Shown one piece after another: positions 1 to 7,744 of a stretch of DNA of 35,752 nt. Source of the DNA: JBFXAF01 sp050178915 (GTDB taxonomy: Bacteria > Pseudomonadota > Alphaproteobacteria > Rhizobiales > Rhizobiaceae); the NCBI GenBank assembly GCA_050178915.1, contig JBFXFO010000023.1, positions 1 to 35,752 of the forward strand. Direction: 5' to 3'. The notes under the pieces were generated by a model, which saw nothing but the letters and a program-made list of their open reading frames with translations, ran no database searches and was not told the origin of the DNA. A program made the translations under genes and the position numbers. The stretch's first letter is position 1. The number at the start of each line of letters is the position of its first letter.

Positions 1-386
1 GCGATGGCATGATCGGGCAGCAGTTCCTCGGCGACAGCCGACAGCCGCTTGCCGGTGGTGCGCTCGATGCCCTTGGCGCAGAGCACCACGGGCACACCGC
101 GCGGCACATGCGGCTTGAGAAGGGGCAGCACGGAGCGCAGCGCCTGCGCCGGCACCACCGACAGCACAATCTCCGCGCCGGACAGGGCCTCGGCGAGATC
201 GGTGGTCGCGTTGATGGCGCGGTCGATGGCAATGCCGGCAAGGTAGCGCGGGTTCTCGCCGCGGGAGCGGATCGCCTCGACGATTGCGGCATCGCGCGCC
301 CACAGGCGGACGGAATTGCCGGCACGGTGCGCGCTGATCGCCAGCGCGGTGCCCCAAGCGCCGCCGCCCAGCACGGCGACGCTCAT
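1..386 (-). CDS. gpsA: Glycerol-3-phosphate dehydrogenase [NAD(P)+], N-terminal part
   Basis: Partial gene running off the left edge; about 128 N-terminal residues are visible. GpsA reduces dihydroxyacetone phosphate to sn-glycerol 3-phosphate in the cytoplasm for phospholipid synthesis. Reading the minus strand from the ATG at 386-384 gives MSVAVLGGGAWGTALA, the Rossmann NAD-binding loop (GGGAWG), then LVVPAQ-like and CAKGIE segments typical of the family (seen as SVVPAQALR and VLCAKGIERTTG). The ATG overlaps the TGA of tsaD as ATGA, so the two genes are probably translationally coupled. This pairing with tsaD is common in Rhizobiales. No frame break is seen in the visible part; the C-terminal substrate domain lies outside the window. 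Confidence 0.93.
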   Translation of the reverse strand, partial: MSVAVLGGGAWGTALAISAHRAGNSVRLWARDAAIVEAIRSRGENPRYLAGIAIDRAINATTDLAEALSGAEIVLSVVPAQALRSVLPLLKPHVPRGVPVVLCAKGIERTTGKRLSAVAEELLPDHAI

Positions 387-1498
387 GCCTTGGCTCCACG
401 GCGGCCGCCGCCATAGATCGGCTCGGAGCGCGTATCGAGCGGCCAGCGCGAGCGCGGCACAAACGCCATCGCATCCTCGGAAGGCAGGCCAGCGCGCAGG
501 CGCTCGATGGCCGCCCAGGCGATCATCGCGGCATTGTCGGTGCAGAGCTTCATCGGCGGTGCGACAAGGCGGAAGCCGCGCAGGCAGCAACTTGCCTCCA
601 GCGTGGCGCGGATGACCTTGTTGGCAGCGACGCCGCCGGCAACGACCAGCGCCGGCTCGGCGATGTCGGGGAATTCGGCGCGGAAACGGTCGAGCGCCTT
701 GCCGAGGCGCTCCTGCAGCGCATCGGCGATGGCCGTCTGGAACGAGGCGGAGATGTCGGCCACGTCCTGCCCGGAAAGCGGGGCGATGGCCGTCGCCGCC
801 TGCCGCACGGCGGTCTTCAGGCCGGAGAAGGAGAAGTCCGGGCGCGCCTCGCCACGCAGCGGGCGCGGGAAGGCGAACCGCTTCGGGTCGCCGGTGAGGG
901 CGGCGTGTTCGAGGTTGGGGCCGCCGGGATAGGGCAGGCCGATCAGCTTGGCGGTCTTGTCGAAAGCCTCTCCGAGCGCATCGTCGATGGTGGTCGCCCA
1001 GCGCTCATAATCGCCGACGCCGCGCACCAGCGCGATCTGCGTGTGACCGCCGGAGACAAGCAGCAGCAGGTAGGGGAAAGCCAGCCCGTCGGTCAGTCGG
1101 CCGGTCAGGGCGTGGCCTTCGAGATGGTTGATTGCGAGCAGCGGCTTGGCGGAAGCGGCTGCCAGCGCCTTCGCCGTCATCAGGCCGACGATCAGGCCGC
1201 CGATCAGGCCGGGGCCGGCGGTCGAGGCGATGGCATCCACCTCACCCAGCGACACGCCGGCATCGGCGAGCGCCGCCTCGACCACGCCGTCGAGCGCTTC
1301 GACATGCGCGCGCGCGGCGATTTCGGGCACGACGCCGCCGAAGGCCGCATGCTCGGCGATCTGGCTCAGCACGACGTTGGACAGGATTTCTCCGGCACCA
1401 TTTCCGTCGCAGGTCACCACCGCCGCGGCAGTCTCGTCGCAGCTGGTCTCGATGCCAAGGACGCGGAACGCGCCACTATGCGTCATTTGCGGTGCCAT
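383..1498 (-). CDS. tsaD: tRNA N6-adenosine threonylcarbamoyltransferase TsaD
   Basis: Transfers the threonylcarbamoyl group from TC-AMP to A37 of ANN-decoding tRNAs, acting with TsaB and TsaE in the cytoplasm. The 371-residue product has the family start (VLGIETSCDETAAAVV, residues 13-28), the metal-binding HLEGH at 125-129, the glycine-rich STAGPGLIGGL near 92-102, and the late SFSGLKTAVR and CTDNAAMIAW segments. Length is normal for the ASKHA-fold family. The ATG at 1498 is used; a second ATG four codons later is also possible. It is divergent from hemC, as often seen in alphaproteobacteria, and its stop overlaps the gpsA start. Confidence 0.97.
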   Translation of the reverse strand: MAPQMTHSGAFRVLGIETSCDETAAAVVTCDGNGAGEILSNVVLSQIAEHAAFGGVVPEIAARAHVEALDGVVEAALADAGVSLGEVDAIASTAGPGLIGGLIVGLMTAKALAAASAKPLLAINHLEGHALTGRLTDGLAFPYLLLLVSGGHTQIALVRGVGDYERWATTIDDALGEAFDKTAKLIGLPYPGGPNLEHAALTGDPKRFAFPRPLRGEARPDFSFSGLKTAVRQAATAIAPLSGQDVADISASFQTAIADALQERLGKALDRFRAEFPDIAEPALVVAGGVAANKVIRATLEASCCLRGFRLVAPPMKLCTDNAAMIAWAAIERLRAGLPSEDAMAFVPRSRWPLDTRSEPIYGGGRRGAKA

Positions 1499-1522
1499 TC
1501 ATTCCGGCCTAGGAGAGGCGTT

Positions 1523-1539
1523 GCAGCGCCTTGCGCTGC
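1523..1539. promoter_or_regulatory. Small inverted repeat between tsaD and hemC
   Basis: GCAGCGC (1523-1529) and GCGCTGC (1533-1539) form a perfect 7-base stem with a 3-base loop in the 115-base region between the divergent tsaD and hemC starts. It could be an operator or a leader hairpin for either gene, or chance in GC-rich DNA. No clear -35/-10 pair was recognised beside it. Confidence 0.25.
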
Positions 1540-1613
1540 GGGATTTTGATCGCGCATCGTGCTTTCCGAACCGTTCCGGTCTCGGGCCGATGCGGCCTAA
1601 CACGGACGCTTCG

Positions 1614-2543
1614 ATGCAAACAACCGTCTTGCGGATCGGCACACGCGGCAGCCCGCTGGCGATGGCGCAGGCACGCGAGACGCGGGCACGGCTGATGGCG
1701 GCGCATGGATTGCCGGAAGAGGCGTTCGCGATCGAGCCGATCACCACATCGGGCGACCGCATCCAGGACCGGCCGCTGTCGGAGGCGGGCGGCAAGGGGC
1801 TGTTCACGAAGGAACTCGAAGAGGCCCTGATCGCCGGCCGCATCGACTTCGCCGTGCACTCCTCCAAGGACATGCCGACCGTGCTGCCGGACGGGCTGGT
1901 GCTTTCCACCTTCCTGCCGCGCGAGGATCCGCGCGACGCCTTTGTCGGGCGGCAGGCGCAGCGGCTGGCCGACATGCCGCGTGGCGCGGTGGTGGGTTCT
2001 TCGTCGCTGAGGCGGCAGGCGCTGATCAGGCGCATGCGGCCCGACCTCTCGGTCGTCATGTTCCGCGGCAACGTCAACACCAGGCTTCGCAAGCTGGACG
2101 AGGGTGTGGCCGGCGGCACGCTGCTCGCCTATGCCGGGCTGAAGCGGCTCGGGCGCGACGATGTGGTCACGGAGCTGCTGCCACTGGACGTCTTTCCGCC
2201 GGCGCCGGGGCAAGGCGCGATCGGCATCGAGCAGCGCGCCGGCGACGAGCGTGTCGCCACCTACCTTGCGGCGATCAACGACGCGGCGACCGAAGCGGCG
2301 CTCGCCTGTGAACGCGCCTTCCTCGGCGTGCTCGACGGCTCCTGCCGGACACCGATTGCCGGCTACGCATCGATCGAGCATGGCCGGATATCGTTCAGCG
2401 GCATGGTGCTGACGCCTGACGGCGCACAGGCGCACGAGATCGGCGGCAGCGGCATGATCGGCGACGCGCAAGAAATCGGCCGTGATGCGGGCGAGCGGCT
2501 GCGCGCCAAGGCCGGGCCGGGCTTCCTCGCCGGCTGGGACTGA
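1614..2543 (+). CDS. hemC: Hydroxymethylbilane synthase (porphobilinogen deaminase)
   Basis: Joins four porphobilinogen molecules into hydroxymethylbilane in the cytoplasm (tetrapyrrole pathway). From the ATG at 1614 the product is 309 residues, the usual length. Visible family signatures are LRIGTRGSPLAMAQA (6-20), the catalytic Asp in SSKDMPT (D86), the arginine-rich SSSLRRQA (129-136), and the dipyrromethane cofactor Cys in DGSCRTPIAG (C244). An in-frame ATG at 1590 and a longer open frame exist upstream, but homologues begin with the M-Q-T-T type start. Its TGA shares one base with the hemD ATG, so hemD is coupled to it. Confidence 0.96.
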   Translation: MQTTVLRIGTRGSPLAMAQARETRARLMAAHGLPEEAFAIEPITTSGDRIQDRPLSEAGGKGLFTKELEEALIAGRIDFAVHSSKDMPTVLPDGLVLSTFLPREDPRDAFVGRQAQRLADMPRGAVVGSSSLRRQALIRRMRPDLSVVMFRGNVNTRLRKLDEGVAGGTLLAYAGLKRLGRDDVVTELLPLDVFPPAPGQGAIGIEQRAGDERVATYLAAINDAATEAALACERAFLGVLDGSCRTPIAGYASIEHGRISFSGMVLTPDGAQAHEIGGSGMIGDAQEIGRDAGERLRAKAGPGFLAGWD

Positions 2544-3274
2544 TGGGCCGCCGCGTTCTCGTCACCCGGCCGGAACCAGGCGCCTCCGCCACGGCGGCAC
2601 GTCTGCGCGCGGCGGGATTCGAGCCGCTGCTGTTGCCACTGACCGAGGTCGTGCCGCTCCATGCCGCCCTGCCGGAAGGCTTGTTCGATGCGGTCGCCGT
2701 GAGCAGTGCGAATGCGGTGCGGCATGCGACGGCTGCGATGATCGAGCGGCTGGACGGCACGGCGTGCTTCGCTGTGGGCGCCGAGACAGCGCAGGCAGCA
2801 CGCCAAGCCGGGTTCGGCAGCGTAATCGTAGGCGGCGGCGACGCAGCCGCGCTGGCGAAGACCGTCATCGGATCGGCACCGCAGCGGGCACGCGTGCTCT
2901 ATCTGGCCGGGAGGGTGCGCCGCCCGACATTCGAGCAGACCGTGCGGGAGAGCGGACGCGACGTCGTCGTGGTGGAAACCTACGACACATTGGCGGTGGC
3001 GGACGCGGCCGCGCGGATCGATGCCGTGGCGGGCGGCGAGCCGATCGACGCCGTGCTGCTCTATTCCGCGCTGGCTTCCGAGCTGCTGGCAGAACTCGTG
3101 GCGGCGCGTCCAGAGGTCGCAGCGAAGCTGGAAGCGGCCTTCTTCCTTGGCCTCTCGGCGCGCGTGGGGACGGCGCTGCGGCAGCGATGGCGCGAAAGAT
3201 TTTGCGCCGCCGGAACCCCGGACGAGGATGCGCTTTTCAATCTGCTGGAAATGCTGTCCCGCTCGGCGCCATGA
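2543..3274 (+). CDS. hemD: Uroporphyrinogen-III synthase
   Basis: Inverts ring D and closes hydroxymethylbilane to uroporphyrinogen III, the branch point to heme, siroheme and cobalamin. The 243-residue product starts VLVTRPEPGASATAARL, typical of HemD, and has the two-domain length of the family; AVSSANAVRH (near 52-61) and the later VLLYSALASELL match the diverged but recognisable HemD pattern. Sequence conservation in this family is low, so position directly after hemC (TGATG overlap) is important support. Followed after 91 bases by mic60. Confidence 0.93.
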   Translation: MGRRVLVTRPEPGASATAARLRAAGFEPLLLPLTEVVPLHAALPEGLFDAVAVSSANAVRHATAAMIERLDGTACFAVGAETAQAARQAGFGSVIVGGGDAAALAKTVIGSAPQRARVLYLAGRVRRPTFEQTVRESGRDVVVVETYDTLAVADAAARIDAVAGGEPIDAVLLYSALASELLAELVAARPEVAAKLEAAFFLGLSARVGTALRQRWRERFCAAGTPDEDALFNLLEMLSRSAP

Positions 3275-3285
3275 GCCTGCCTCTT

Positions 3286-3314
3286 TTCACGGCAGGGTCA
3301 TCCTGTGCTAGAGG
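3286..3314 (+). promoter_or_regulatory. Possible internal promoter for mic60-hemY
   Basis: TTCACGG (3286-3292), 14 bases, then GCTAGAGG (3307-3314) resembles the housekeeping sigma-73 consensus described for Caulobacter (TTGACGS, spacer 10-14, GCTANAWC). It lies in the 91-base gap between hemD and mic60, about 50 bases before the mic60 ATG. It would allow mic60-hemY to be expressed apart from hemCD. This is pattern matching only. Confidence 0.4.
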
Positions 3315-3365
3315 GGCGGCCAGTCGCGCCGGTCCCCGGTCCCTCGAAGAACGCGGAGCTCAGCC

Positions 3366-4874
3366 ATGGTGAAGCCGCCCCGGGTCAGGCATTCGAAGAC
3401 GGAGCGCGAAGCGGTGACCATCGACCTGGAGCCAGGCGAGGTGTCGCGCCTTTCGCAGCCCTCGGAATCGCCCGCGCCGGTCTCTCCTTCCGCCGATGAT
3501 GCCGGCATCCCGACCGAGCCCGTGGCGGCGATGGCGGATGGGCCAACTGCGGATACGCCGAGTGCTATGGCGGAAACCGCCGCGCCCGCCGCTCCTGCCG
3601 AGAGCAAACCTGACGAGACGACCGCCGAGACAAAGCCCCAACCCGAGATTAAGCCAACCGAGGACAAGCCGCAGGAGCGTCCCGCTTTCGGGCGTGACGC
3701 AGCACGCTCCACCCCCGGCGTCTCTGGCGCGAAGGCATCGCCTCCGCCGCCTCCGTCACCGCCACCGCGCGCGGCCGTCGAGCCGAAGCGGACCGGCAAT
3801 GGCGCAGCGCTGCTCTATGGGGTGCTGGGCGGCATCGTCGCGATCGCTATTGGCTGGGGTCTGCTGCAGGCGGGCATCGTGCAGATCGGCGGCGCTCCCG
3901 CGACGCCTGACAACAGCGCGCTGACCGCGCTGCAGGCGGAAGTCGCCGGGTTGAAAGGTGAGGTGGATGCGCTGAAACAGGCTCCGGCGCCGGAAGGCGT
4001 CGCCGGCCTGCAGCAGGCGGTGGACGACTCCAATGCCCGCGTGGCCGAGTTCGGTACGGCGCTGGAAGCGCTGCGGTCCGATCTCGCGACGCTGCGAAAG
4101 GCCGTGGAATCAGGCGGCGCCGGCGATGGCGCGGCGGTGCAGGCGCTGGCGACACGCGTCGGCGAAATCGAAGCTGCGGTTGCCGCACTTGGTGAGGGTG
4201 GCAGTGCGCCCGACCCGGCGTTGCTGGACGCGCTCGGCAAGCGCATCGACACGCTGGAGACGGCGCTGTCGGCCGCGGCGACAGCGGCGAGCGCCACCGA
4301 TGGACGCATCGCGCAGCTGGAGCAATCCGTGGCCGACCTTGCGCGTCAGATGGAGAACATCGGCGGACAGCCGAAAGTGGCGCTGGCCATCGCGAGCGCG
4401 GCATTGCGCGCGGCGCTGGAGCGGGGCGGCATCTTTACGGCGGAAGTCGAGACCTTCGCGGCCGTGGCGCCGCCGGAGACCGATCTTGCCGCCCTGCGGG
4501 ACATCGCGGCGAAGGGCGTATCGACGCGGGCGCAGCTTGCCGCCGAGATGCCGGCGGCCGCCGACGCCATGATCGCTGCCGCGAACACCACTGCCGAGGA
4601 TCCGGGATTCTTCGGCGGCATCGTCGATGGCATCGGCTCGCTGGTGACTGTGCGGCCGATCGGCGAGGTGCCAGGCCCCGGCGTGCCGGAGACGGTGGCG
4701 CGCATGGAGGTTGCGGTCCAGCAGGGCGATCTCGCCAAGGCGATGGCCGAGTACGACACGCTGAGCGAACCCGCGAAGGCCGCGGGCGCGGCGCTGGCCG
4801 ACAAGATCCGCACGCGCATCGCCGCCGAGCAGCTGGTCGACAAGGCGCTTGCCGACGCGCTCAAGGGAACGTGA
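3366..4874 (+). CDS. mic60: Mic60/mitofilin-family inner membrane protein (COG4223)
   Basis: The 502-residue product has a disordered Pro/Ala/Glu-rich N-terminus facing the cytoplasm (1-145, with a run of prolines at 126-134), one membrane helix at about 146-169, a long Ala/Leu/Glu/Asp-rich coiled coil (about 185-335) and a C-terminal helical domain (about 340-502) like the mitofilin signature region. This architecture and the position between hemD and hemY match alphaproteobacterial Mic60, the bacterial relative of the mitochondrial cristae-junction protein; published work links it to intracytoplasmic membrane shape and to outer-membrane contacts. Some databases simply call it a membrane protein. 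The ATG at 3366 is the start of the hydrophilic region; the stop is 7 bases before hemY. Confidence 0.85.
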   Translation: MVKPPRVRHSKTEREAVTIDLEPGEVSRLSQPSESPAPVSPSADDAGIPTEPVAAMADGPTADTPSAMAETAAPAAPAESKPDETTAETKPQPEIKPTEDKPQERPAFGRDAARSTPGVSGAKASPPPPPSPPPRAAVEPKRTGNGAALLYGVLGGIVAIAIGWGLLQAGIVQIGGAPATPDNSALTALQAEVAGLKGEVDALKQAPAPEGVAGLQQAVDDSNARVAEFGTALEALRSDLATLRKAVESGGAGDGAAVQALATRVGEIEAAVAALGEGGSAPDPALLDALGKRIDTLETALSAAATAASATDGRIAQLEQSVADLARQMENIGGQPKVALAIASAALRAALERGGIFTAEVETFAAVAPPETDLAALRDIAAKGVSTRAQLAAEMPAAADAMIAAANTTAEDPGFFGGIVDGIGSLVTVRPIGEVPGPGVPETVARMEVAVQQGDLAKAMAEYDTLSEPAKAAGAALADKIRTRIAAEQLVDKALADALKGT

Positions 4875-4881
4875 GGCGCGC

Positions 4882-6456
4882 ATGATCCGCATCCTGTTCT
4901 TCATCGTCCTGGTGCTGGCGCTGGCAGCCGGCTTCGCCTGGCTGGCCGACCGGCCGGGCGAGATGGTGCTGACTTTCGGCGGCTACCAGTATCGCGTCAC
5001 GCTGATGGTCGCGGCGGTGGCGCTGGTCAGCGTGGTCGCGGCGGTGATGATCGGGTGGTGGCTGATCAAGTCCATCTGGAACAGCCCCTACACGATCAGC
5101 CGCTATTTCCGCGTGCGGCGGCGCGACCGCGGCTATCAGGCGCTGTCGACCGGGATGATCGCGGCCGGCGCGGGCGATGCCGCGCTGGCGCGCAAGCTCA
5201 GCCGGCAGGCGTCGAAGTTCATCAGCTCCGACCAGGAGCCGCTGATCCACCTGCTCGATGCGCAGACCTTGCTGATCGAAGGCGATCATGCCGCGGCGCG
5301 CAAGAAGTTCGAGGCGATGCTCGACGATCCCGAGATGCGGCTGCTCGGCTTGCGCGGCCTCTACCTCGAGGCGGTCCGGCTGGGTGAGAAGCAGGCCGCG
5401 CGCCACTACGCCGCGCAGGCGGCCGTCGCGGCGCCGCAGCTTGGCTGGGCCGCTGATGCCACTCTGGAAGAGCGCACCGAAAAGGGCGACTGGGACGGGG
5501 CTCTGAAGCTGCTCGAAGCGCAGCGCAGCGCCGGCCACATCGGCAAGGACGTCGCCAACCGCCGCCGCGCGGTGCTGCTCACCGCCAAGGCGATGGAAGC
5601 GCTCGAGGGCGATCCAGTCGCGGCGAAGAACGCGGCAATCGAGGCCAACCGGCTGGCGCCGGACCTCGTGCCGGCGGCAGTGGTCGCGGGAAAGGCCTCG
5701 TTCAGGCAGAATGACACGCGGCGCGGCGCGAAGATCCTCGAAGCGGCGTGGAAGCTCGAGCCACACCCCGACATCGCCGACGCCTATGTACATGCACGGC
5801 CGGGCGATGCGACGGGCGACCGCCTGTATCGCGCGAAGAAGCTCGAAGCGCAGCGCCTCAACCATCCGGAATCGTCGCTGGCGGTGGCGCGCGCGGCGCT
5901 CGACGCAGGCGATTTCAAGCTGGCGCGCGAATCGGCCGAGGCCGCGATCCGCATGCAGCCGCGCGAGGGCGCCTATCTTGTGCTCGCCGACATCGAGGAA
6001 GCCGAGACCGGCGATCAGGGTCGCGTGCGGCAGTGGCTTGGCCGCGCCGTGCGGGCCCCGCGCGATCCCGCCTGGGTGGCCGATGGTTATGAGAGCGCCA
6101 CATGGGCGCCGGCCTCGCCGGTCACCGGCCAACTCGACGCATTCGAGTGGAAGGTTCCAGTCGAACGGCTGGGCGCGCTCATCGGCCCGGAGGAAGATCC
6201 GGTTGCCCTGCCACCGACGCCGCTGCCGAAGCCGGCGGGAGCGATCGAGGACGAGCCGATCGAGGCCGAAGTGGTGCAGGCAGCAGTGCCTTCGCCCGCA
6301 TCTCCGTCGGTCCCGCCCGACGCACCGCCCGACGTGCCCGCGGCGAAGGCTCCGGCGCCTGTCACCGCCGATCCTGCCGAGCCGCCGCACCAGCCGGACG
6401 ACCCGGGCGTCATTCCCGAGGACGAGAAGGCGCCTTCTCGCTTCCGGCTGTTCTGA
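4882..6456 (+). CDS. hemY: HemY-domain membrane protein with tetratricopeptide-like repeats
   Basis: Product of 524 residues from the ATG at 4882 (an earlier in-frame ATG at 4849 lies inside mic60 and is unlikely). Two membrane helices (about 3-20 and 38-62) flank a short loop with RPGEMVLTFGGYQYRVT; after SPYTISRYFRVRRR comes a long helical-repeat region of the TPR type (about 85-400), then a Pro/Ala/Glu-rich tail ending near 524. This is the HemY N-terminal domain family, associated with heme synthesis by gene position; it is not the protoporphyrinogen oxidase called HemY in Bacillus. Its exact role is unknown; a scaffold or assembly role at the membrane is likely. Confidence 0.9.
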   Translation: MIRILFFIVLVLALAAGFAWLADRPGEMVLTFGGYQYRVTLMVAAVALVSVVAAVMIGWWLIKSIWNSPYTISRYFRVRRRDRGYQALSTGMIAAGAGDAALARKLSRQASKFISSDQEPLIHLLDAQTLLIEGDHAAARKKFEAMLDDPEMRLLGLRGLYLEAVRLGEKQAARHYAAQAAVAAPQLGWAADATLEERTEKGDWDGALKLLEAQRSAGHIGKDVANRRRAVLLTAKAMEALEGDPVAAKNAAIEANRLAPDLVPAAVVAGKASFRQNDTRRGAKILEAAWKLEPHPDIADAYVHARPGDATGDRLYRAKKLEAQRLNHPESSLAVARAALDAGDFKLARESAEAAIRMQPREGAYLVLADIEEAETGDQGRVRQWLGRAVRAPRDPAWVADGYESATWAPASPVTGQLDAFEWKVPVERLGALIGPEEDPVALPPTPLPKPAGAIEDEPIEAEVVQAAVPSPASPSVPPDAPPDVPAAKAPAPVTADPAEPPHQPDDPGVIPEDEKAPSRFRLF

Positions 6457-6497
6457 ACGCACTCCCCGACAGACCCGAATCACCGCATGGTGACGTC

Positions 6498-6956
6498 ATG
6501 ATCGAGCGCCTGCTTTCCTTCCTTCGCGACGTGCCGGCCCCGAAAGGCGGGCTGGCGGGCGACGACCCGAAGGTCGCAGCAGCCGCGATCATGGTGCATG
6601 TGATGGACGCTGATGGCGTGCGCCGCGACGACGAGAAGGAAAGACTGCTCGAAGCGCTGTCCGAGACGTTCGGGCTCGATGGCGCGGCGCTGGACGCGGT
6701 GTTCCGTGCCGGCGAGGAGGCGGATCGCGAGGCGATCGACCTGTACGCCTTCACGAGCGTCCTCAAGCGCCATCTGGACGAGGCGGCGCGCGTGCATTTC
6801 ATCGAGGTGCTGTGGCAGGTCGTCTATGCGGACGGCGAACTGCACGAGCTGGAAGACAACACCGTCTGGCGCGTGGCGGAACTGATCGGCGTCGATTCGC
6901 GCGATCGCGTCGAGGCCCGCATCCGCGCCCGCGCCGCGCCGGGGGTCGACCACTGA
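6498..6956 (+). CDS. TerB-like (tellurite resistance B family) cytoplasmic protein
   Basis: Product of 152 residues. All-helical protein with the acidic motifs of the TerB family: MDADGVRRDDEKERLLEAL (about 36-54) and YADGELHELEDNTVWRVAELIG (about 113-134), two related Asp/Glu-rich helix-loop segments that in TerB relatives bind metal. The name reflects homology only; many single TerB-domain genes are not in tellurite operons and this one is downstream of hemY (41-base gap). Start at ATG 6498; the end meets the next gene. Function in the cell is not known. Confidence 0.82.
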   Translation: MIERLLSFLRDVPAPKGGLAGDDPKVAAAAIMVHVMDADGVRRDDEKERLLEALSETFGLDGAALDAVFRAGEEADREAIDLYAFTSVLKRHLDEAARVHFIEVLWQVVYADGELHELEDNTVWRVAELIGVDSRDRVEARIRARAAPGVDH

Positions 6957-7744
6957 GCAAACCGGCCAAGCGAGCACCGCGACCGAAAATCCTGGTGGTG
7001 CTGCATCAGGAGCTTTCGAGCGCCGGCCGCGTCGGGCATCTGCTGGTCGAGGAAGGCTTCGATCTCGACATCAGGCGGCCACCGCTCGGCGACCCGCTGC
7101 CGGAGACGCTCGAAGCACATGCCGGGGCGGTGGTGTTCGGCGGCCCGATGAGCGCCAACGATCCGGACGAGTTCGTCAAGCGCGAGACCGATTGGCTGGC
7201 AGTGCCGCTGGCGGAAGACCGGCCGCTGCTCGGCATCTGCCTGGGGGCGCAGATGCTGGTGAACCATCTCGGCGGCAAGGTCGAAGGGCATGGCGACGGG
7301 CTGGTCGAGATCGGCTGGTACCCGATCAAGCCGACAGAGGCCGGCGCGACGCTGCTTCCATGGCCGGATATGGTCTATCAGTTCCACCGCGAAGGCTTCT
7401 CGCTGCCGGCCGGCGCGACGCTGCTGGCGACAGCGGACGCCTACCCCAATCAGGCGTTCCGCTATGGCCGCAATGCCTGGGGCATCCAGTTCCACGCCGA
7501 GCTGACGGCGGTGATGATGCATCGCTGGGTGGTGCGCGGTGCGCATCGTTTCGAACTGCCCGGCGCACAGCCGGGCCGCGACCATCTGGGCGGCCGGATG
7601 ATCTGGGATATGCACCTGAAGCGCTGGCTGGCAGACTTTCTCGGCATCATCTTCGGCGACGTCCGGCCTGCGGAAGCCAGCGGATTACTCGCGCCCGTTG
7701 AGGTGACGCACGCTCCGCAACTGCGGGAAAAGCACGGCCCATAG
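6953..7744 (+). CDS. Class I glutamine amidotransferase (GATase1) domain protein
   Basis: The 263-residue protein has the GATase1 triad: nucleophile Cys in LGICLGAQML (C96) and His/Glu in WGIQFHAE (H181, E183), plus VVFGGPMSANDPDEF (60-74), typical of stand-alone amidotransferases related to the GMP synthase glutaminase domain. Such proteins release ammonia from glutamine or hydrolyse gamma-glutamyl bonds; the acceptor here is unknown. The start is odd: no ATG, GTG or TTG exists in frame between the GTG at 6812 (144 bases inside the TerB-like gene) and the GTGs at 6995/6998 inside the first strand. I place it at CTG 6953, which overlaps the TerB-like stop as CTGA. Its 3' end overlaps the convergent MFS gene by 60 bases. 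Confidence 0.85.
   Translation: MSKPAKRAPRPKILVVLHQELSSAGRVGHLLVEEGFDLDIRRPPLGDPLPETLEAHAGAVVFGGPMSANDPDEFVKRETDWLAVPLAEDRPLLGICLGAQMLVNHLGGKVEGHGDGLVEIGWYPIKPTEAGATLLPWPDMVYQFHREGFSLPAGATLLATADAYPNQAFRYGRNAWGIQFHAELTAVMMHRWVVRGAHRFELPGAQPGRDHLGGRMIWDMHLKRWLADFLGIIFGDVRPAEASGLLAPVEVTHAPQLREKHGP

Noticed and set aside
6498..6956. TerB-like gene as part of a tellurite resistance operon
   Set aside because: No other ter genes are present; neighbours are heme-run and amidotransferase genes.
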